Positions 62,861 through 64,000 of a stretch of DNA of 64,000 nt are shown piece after piece. Position numbers and translations under genes: made by a program. The notes beneath the pieces were generated by a model. That model ran no database searches, had not been told where the DNA came from, and was given only the letters and a program-made list of their open reading frames with translations. The stretch comes from Nocardiopsis_C rhodophaea (GTDB taxonomy: Bacteria; Actinomycetota; Actinomycetes; Streptosporangiales; Streptosporangiaceae): contig NZ_BAAAPC010000005.1 in assembly GCF_039530945.1 (NCBI RefSeq), positions 186,001 to 250,000 on the forward strand, in the 5' to 3' direction. Numbering within the stretch: the stretch's first letter is position 1; the number at the start of each line of letters is the position of its first letter.

Positions 62861-64000
62861 TCAGCGGTTGGCGGGGTGGCCGATGGCCAAGCCGCTCTCC
62901 CGGTCGAAGTAGTGCAGCTGGGTGACGTCGACGCTGAGCGTGACGTCCTGGCCCCGGCGCACCCAGCTGCGCGGGCTGACCCGGGCGGTGAACAGTGTCT
63001 TGTCCTCGCCCAGCGGCAGCGTGGCCGATTCCGCTCCCGGGCCGCCCGCGGCGTCGGCGGCCAGAGCGGCGGCGTCTTCGTGCTGCACCGGCGGGGCGTT
63101 CACCGTGAAGATGACATTGATCTCGGTGCCGAGCTCCTCGGTGACATCGGCGGTCACGGTCATCGCGGCCGGGCCGTGCGAGGAGATCTCGGCGTCTTCG
63201 AAGTCGGAGGGGCGCAGGCCGAGGATGACCTGGCGGCCCAGGTAGGCGCGCAGTCCGTCGCGGGCGTCGAGCTCGGCGGCGGAGATCGGCAGCGTGTGGT
63301 CGGCGAACTTCAGCTGTGCGCCATCGCCGTCCTGCTGCAACTCGGCGACGACGAAGTTCATGGCGGGCGAGCCGATGAAACCGGCGACGAACAGGTTGAC
63401 CGGCTGGTCGAAGAGGTTTTTGGGGGTGTCGACCTGCTGGAGGCGGCCCTCGCGCAGCACCGCGACGCGGTCGCCCAGGGTCATCGCCTCGACCTGGTCG
63501 TGGGTCACATAGACGGTGGTGACACCCAGGCGCTCGTGGAGCTGGTTGAGGGAGGCGCGCATCTGGACGCGCAGCTTGGCGTCGAGGTTGGACAGGGGCT
63601 CGTCCATGAGGAAGGCCTGGGGTTCGCGGACGATGGCCCGGCCCATGGCCACCCGCTGGCGCTGCCCGCCGGACAGCGCCGCCGGCTTGCGCTTGAGGTA
63701 GCCCTCAAGGCCGAGCATGGCGGCGGCCTGGTCGACCCGCGCCTTGATCTCGGCCTTGGGGATCTTGCGCAGCTTCAGACCGAAGGCGAGGTTCTGCTCG
63801 ACCGTCATGTGCGGGTAGAGCGCGTAGTTCTGGAAGACCATGGCGATGTCGCGGTCTTTGGGGGGAAGGTCGTTGACGACCTGGTCACCGATGTACAGCT
63901 CGCCGTCGGTGATCTCCTCCAGCCCGGCGATCATCCGCAGCGCGGTGGACTTGCCGCAGCCGGACGGGCCGACCAACACCATGAACTCGCCGTCGTTGAT
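62861..64000 (-). CDS. Sugar ABC transporter ATP-binding protein (UgpC/MsmX family), 5' end outside the window
   Basis: The visible 379 codons begin in INDGEFMVLVGPSGCGKST; the true start is to the right of base 64000. All ATPase motifs are present (GPSGCGKST, FQNYALYPH, ALSGGQRQR, AFLMDEPLSNLD, THDQ), followed by TOBE domains ending in LHYFDRESGLAIGHPANR. It closely resembles the ATPase at 57.8 kb but is a clear paralogue. It may serve several sugar permeases lacking their own ATPase, as MsmX and MsiK do. It converges on the ABC operon. Confidence 0.95.
   Translation of the reverse strand: MNDGEFMVLVGPSGCGKSTALRMIAGLEEITDGELYIGDQVVNDLPPKDRDIAMVFQNYALYPHMTVEQNLAFGLKLRKIPKAEIKARVDQAAAMLGLEGYLKRKPAALSGGQRQRVAMGRAIVREPQAFLMDEPLSNLDAKLRVQMRASLNQLHERLGVTTVYVTHDQVEAMTLGDRVAVLREGRLQQVDTPKNLFDQPVNLFVAGFIGSPAMNFVVAELQQDGDGAQLKFADHTLPISAAELDARDGLRAYLGRQVILGLRPSDFEDAEISSHGPAAMTVTADVTEELGTEINVIFTVNAPPVQHEDAAALAADAAGGPGAESATLPLGEDKTLFTARVSPRSWVRRGQDVTLSVDVTQLHYFDRESGLAIGHPANR

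Overview
The window is GC-rich actinobacterial DNA, most likely from the family Nocardiopsaceae (Nocardiopsis, Streptomonospora or Thermobifida relatives). The evidence is the codon use, a complete Pup-proteasome locus, a GarA/GcvP cluster like that of mycobacteria and streptomycetes, an actinobacterial type I-E CRISPR repeat, and a secreted S1E protease very similar in its motifs to the Nocardiopsis alkaline proteases. About 55 protein genes are supported. No rRNA or tRNA gene, insertion sequence or prophage was seen.

Layout. 0-4 kb: the end of an anthranilate synthase glutaminase domain, a uronate-dehydrogenase-like SDR, thyX behind a hairpin-containing leader, an acetyltransferase, and a PPOX-like gene under a possible iron box. 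4-7.4 kb: cstA, a small protein ending in Cys-Cys (cory-CC-star type) and an ArsA-like ATPase, with a 58-bp perfect palindrome before the ATPase. 7.7-19.7 kb: a CDP-alcohol phosphatidyltransferase (cardiolipin synthase type), a nucleotidyltransferase with a degenerate phosphomannomutase domain, garA, a DUF151 nuclease, an Rv1830-type MerR regulator, a glycine riboswitch with gcvP, a TPR protein, and a hydrolase carrying a 72-bp in-frame tandem duplication. 19.8-30.6 kb: DUF5999, endonuclease V, a ThrE-type exporter, a NarL-type two-component pair, a RecB-like nuclease, an M50/CBS protease, a SLOG-like protein, an XRE/TPR regulator, and polyphosphate glucokinase.

30.8-52.7 kb is the Pup-proteasome super-locus: trmI, arc (mpa), dop, pup, prcB, prcA, pafA, an FKBP lipoprotein, DUF3866, a fused pafBC, tatA, tatC, DUF397, a diacylglycerol kinase and helY. 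Pup ends in Glu, so it should be ligated by PafA without prior deamidation. A secreted S1E protease gene on the opposite strand sits between dop and pup.

52.7-64 kb: a GH13 glucosidase, a pimB-like mannosyltransferase, a short CRISPR array without cas genes (six spacers, transcribed leftward from an AT-rich leader), an acyl-CoA dehydrogenase behind a palindromic operator, a four-gene sugar ABC operon, and a convergent second sugar-ABC ATPase cut by the window edge. One permease of the ABC operon carries a large extracytoplasmic beta-rich insertion.

No single undescribed system dominates. The strongest leads are the cstA/CC-protein/ArsA trio, the dispersed palindromic repeat family, the permease with an inserted domain, and the protease gene splitting dop from pup. 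Several genes appear to have leaderless starts with TANNNT -10 boxes 6-9 nt before the start codon. All functional calls rest on motif recognition by eye; no database search was run.
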